In this document: positions 12,867-14,381 of the stretch, one piece after another
Layout: each line of letters starts with the position of its first letter
Numbering within the stretch: the first letter of the stretch is position 1
Assembly: GCA_026418955.1 (NCBI GenBank)
Contig: JAOAAI010000112.1
Coordinates: forward strand, 1-14,381
From: Candidatus Goldiibacteriota bacterium
GTDB taxonomy: Bacteria > Oederibacteriota > PGYV01 > DSYL01
DNA: 14,381 nucleotides
Reading direction: 5' to 3'
Notes under the pieces: model-generated
Told to the model about the DNA's origin: nothing
What the model saw: only the letters and a program-made list of their open reading frames with translations
Database searches by the model: none
Made by a program: the position numbers and the translations under genes

Positions 12867-14381
12867 TATTTAATTATGAATAATTTATTCATTATTGATT
12901 GTTTCTCATCTTTTAATTCTGCTGTAATTTTATATATGTAGACACCGGATGCAACTTTCCTTTTTTTGTTATTAAGCCCATCCCAGAAAAAACAGTTATA
13001 CCCTGAATTACCATATATTTTTTTATCAAGTACAATTTCACCGGATACTGTAAAAATTTTTATATTAACTTTGGCTTCTTTAGATAAAAAGAATATAATA
13101 TTTATTTTATCCTGTTCTGGAAAGTTGCCTTTTAATTCAAGAACAAGTGGTTTATTTAAATTCATAGTAACTGTCATAGTGATTGTTTTGGTATTTGTCA
13201 TTGTTGATGTCAGAGTAAATGTTGGGCTTATGGTCGGTGATAAACTGACAGTATTTGTAAAACTTGAAGAATTTGTAATTGTAAAAGAAGGTGTTAAAGT
13301 TATTGAAAAAGTATGAGTGAATGTTAAAGTGGTGGTGGGGGTTTTTGAAAATGTGGAAGCTAAAGTTATTACAGGAGTAAGTGTTTCTGAACAGGTATAT
13401 GTAAAATTAAATGTTGGACTATTTGTTACCCATGTTTCAGAAGGAATTATTGTATGACTGAGTGTGTATGTATTTTTAAGTATTATAGTTTGAGATATTG
13501 TTGGCGAGATTGTGTTTGTTGTTGTTAGTGTATTTGTCCCAGTGAATGTATAAGTCCTTGTAAGAGTTAAGGTTCTTGTAAATGAATATGTTTGAGTTGG
13601 AGTGATTGTTCTTGTAACTGTGAATGTAGGACTTTCTGTTCTTGTTGGAGTAATGGTTTGTGTAGATGAAGATGTCCAGGTTGTTGTAAAAGTTCTTGTT
13701 ATTGTTCTTGATGAAGTTATTGTGCATGTAGATGTTATTGTTCGCGTTGGTGTTATTGTAGGAGTTATTGTAGAGGTGTAAAGATTTATTCCGGTGCCAC
13801 CTTGAAAACCATATGATTCATACTCCCTGAAACCATATGCCCATATTCCAAAATTAAAAGGAGATGTTATTGTATGCAAACCTGGTGATATTGAAATTCT
13901 TGCGCTTGAAAAACCACTTGTGATTATTGTTGAGAATATCGATGGATTGATGATGCTTCCATTAAGTGTAATAGATCCAATGGCTGAATTCGGTGCAATT
14001 ATTGTTAAATAATTATAAGAATATCCTGTCGGAATAACTACTTTTGAATTATTAATATATTGGTCGGTTGCAGTTATATTCATCATAAAAGGATCGCCTG
14101 TTTTATAATCAAAGGTCAGACCATTTGCAAATTGAGCAACAAAGATTGGTTTATCTGATATGATCTGTTGAGGAATTCCGGATAAAAATTGAACTGCCTG
14201 ACCTTTATTTAAGGTTGGAATTGGAGTTGCATTTACTGTGACCTGTGTATTATCTTCTGCTGCTATTATCCTGTATGTATCTGCAATATCTCGTCCAGCT
14301 AAAGGTACTGTTAAATATCTGGTAGACCATGAATTTGTCGGTGGCAATTGTTCCACCAGAAAATCAGCAGCCATATAATCC
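12866..14381 (-). CDS. paralogous secreted protein, 5' end beyond the window
   Basis: This is the upstream, incomplete paralogue of the gene at 10815. The frame enters at the right edge with DYMAADFLVEQLPPTNSW, aligning to CDYLIEQLQPTTTW of the neighbour, so the signal peptide and roughly 240 N-terminal residues lie outside; the ATG at 14374 is internal. After the head part (AAEDNTQV, GDPFMMNITATDQY, ESYGFQGGTGIN) comes a Thr-X stalk of about 205 residues and a C-terminal domain with FFLSKEAKVNIKIF, VSGEIVLDKK, CFFWDGLNNKK and VASGVYIYKI, ending NKLFIIK. Head and C-terminal domain clearly match the neighbour; the stalk is longer. It is probably an exported surface protein; function is unknown. 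Confidence 0.8.
   Translation of the reverse strand, partial: DYMAADFLVEQLPPTNSWSTRYLTVPLAGRDIADTYRIIAAEDNTQVTVNATPIPTLNKGQAVQFLSGIPQQIISDKPIFVAQFANGLTFDYKTGDPFMMNITATDQYINNSKVVIPTGYSYNYLTIIAPNSAIGSITLNGSIINPSIFSTIITSGFSSARISISPGLHTITSPFNFGIWAYGFREYESYGFQGGTGINLYTSTITPTITPTRTITSTCTITSSRTITRTFTTTWTSSSTQTITPTRTESPTFTVTRTITPTQTYSFTRTLTLTRTYTFTGTNTLTTTNTISPTISQTIILKNTYTLSHTIIPSETWVTNSPTFNFTYTCSETLTPVITLASTFSKTPTTTLTFTHTFSITLTPSFTITNSSSFTNTVSLSPTISPTFTLTSTMTNTKTITMTVTMNLNKPLVLELKGNFPEQDKINIIFFLSKEAKVNIKIFTVSGEIVLDKKIYGNSGYNCFFWDGLNNKKRKVASGVYIYKITAELKDEKQSIMNKLFIIK
13163..13777 (-). repeat. Thr-X dipeptide stalk, degenerate 6-bp period (upstream paralogue)
   Basis: About 205 residues have Thr in nearly every other position, for example TITPTITPTRTITST and RTLTLTRTYTFTGTNTLTTT. 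The intervening residues vary (Ile, Pro, Arg, Phe, Val, Ser). The bias opens meaningless frames in other phases here. Strict alternation would put all Thr side chains on one face of an extended strand; dense O-glycosylation is another possibility. Confidence 0.8.

Noticed and set aside
12966..13316. Open frame of 116 codons on the plus strand
   Set aside because: It is antisense to the C-terminal domain and Thr-X stalk of the surface protein; it is open only because of the skewed Thr codons and has no domain or ribosome site.
13476..13727. 83-codon minus-strand frame rich in Asn and Lys
   Set aside because: It is a shifted reading of the Thr-X stalk hexamer period, not a gene.
11109..13777. 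CRISPR-like array
   Set aside because: The short regular pattern is a degenerate coding hexamer period in frame with two proteins, with no identical repeats and unique spacers.

Overview
This is a very AT-rich bacterial segment, probably about a quarter G+C judged by eye. The codons are A/T-ending, the tRNA gene encodes its own CCA, and Shine-Dalgarno sites are good. I cannot name the species. The mix of a diaminopimelate-aminotransferase lysine pathway and secreted proteins with IgGFc-binding-like heads, alternating Thr-X stalks and FlgD/T9SS-like C-terminal domains suggests an uncultured anaerobic lineage of the candidate-phylum type. That placement is inference only.

Layout: a tRNA-Glu(CTC) gene lies at the left edge on the + strand. 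Everything else reads on the - strand, from right to left. Bases 118-460 hold a decayed PilZ-domain (c-di-GMP receptor) gene, and 471-808 is AT-rich spacer with possible transcript-end hairpins. From 10634 down to 809 runs one tightly packed operon: lysA, dapF, dapA, dapB, an FAH-family gene broken by one in-frame TGA, dapL, folK, a deoxynucleoside kinase gene, panB, panC, panD and an aspartate dehydrogenase gene (nadX-type). Most gaps are 0-42 nt; the exception is 114 nt before panD. Promoter-like sequences sit just upstream of lysA.

Right of the operon, 10815-14381 carries two tandem paralogues coupled by a TAATG stop/start. They encode large secreted proteins; the upstream one runs off the window.

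How the genes work together: DapA, DapB, DapL, DapF and LysA take aspartate semialdehyde to meso-diaminopimelate (for cell wall) and lysine. PanD makes beta-alanine from aspartate, and PanB plus PanC complete pantothenate for CoA. PanB needs a methylene-folate donor, and FolK is a folate-synthesis enzyme. Aspartate dehydrogenase interconverts aspartate with iminoaspartate/oxaloacetate. The operon therefore gathers several uses of aspartate at one locus. The most notable oddities are the interrupted FAH gene, the PilZ relic and the paired Thr-X stalk surface proteins. I saw no CRISPR array, insertion sequence or phage gene.
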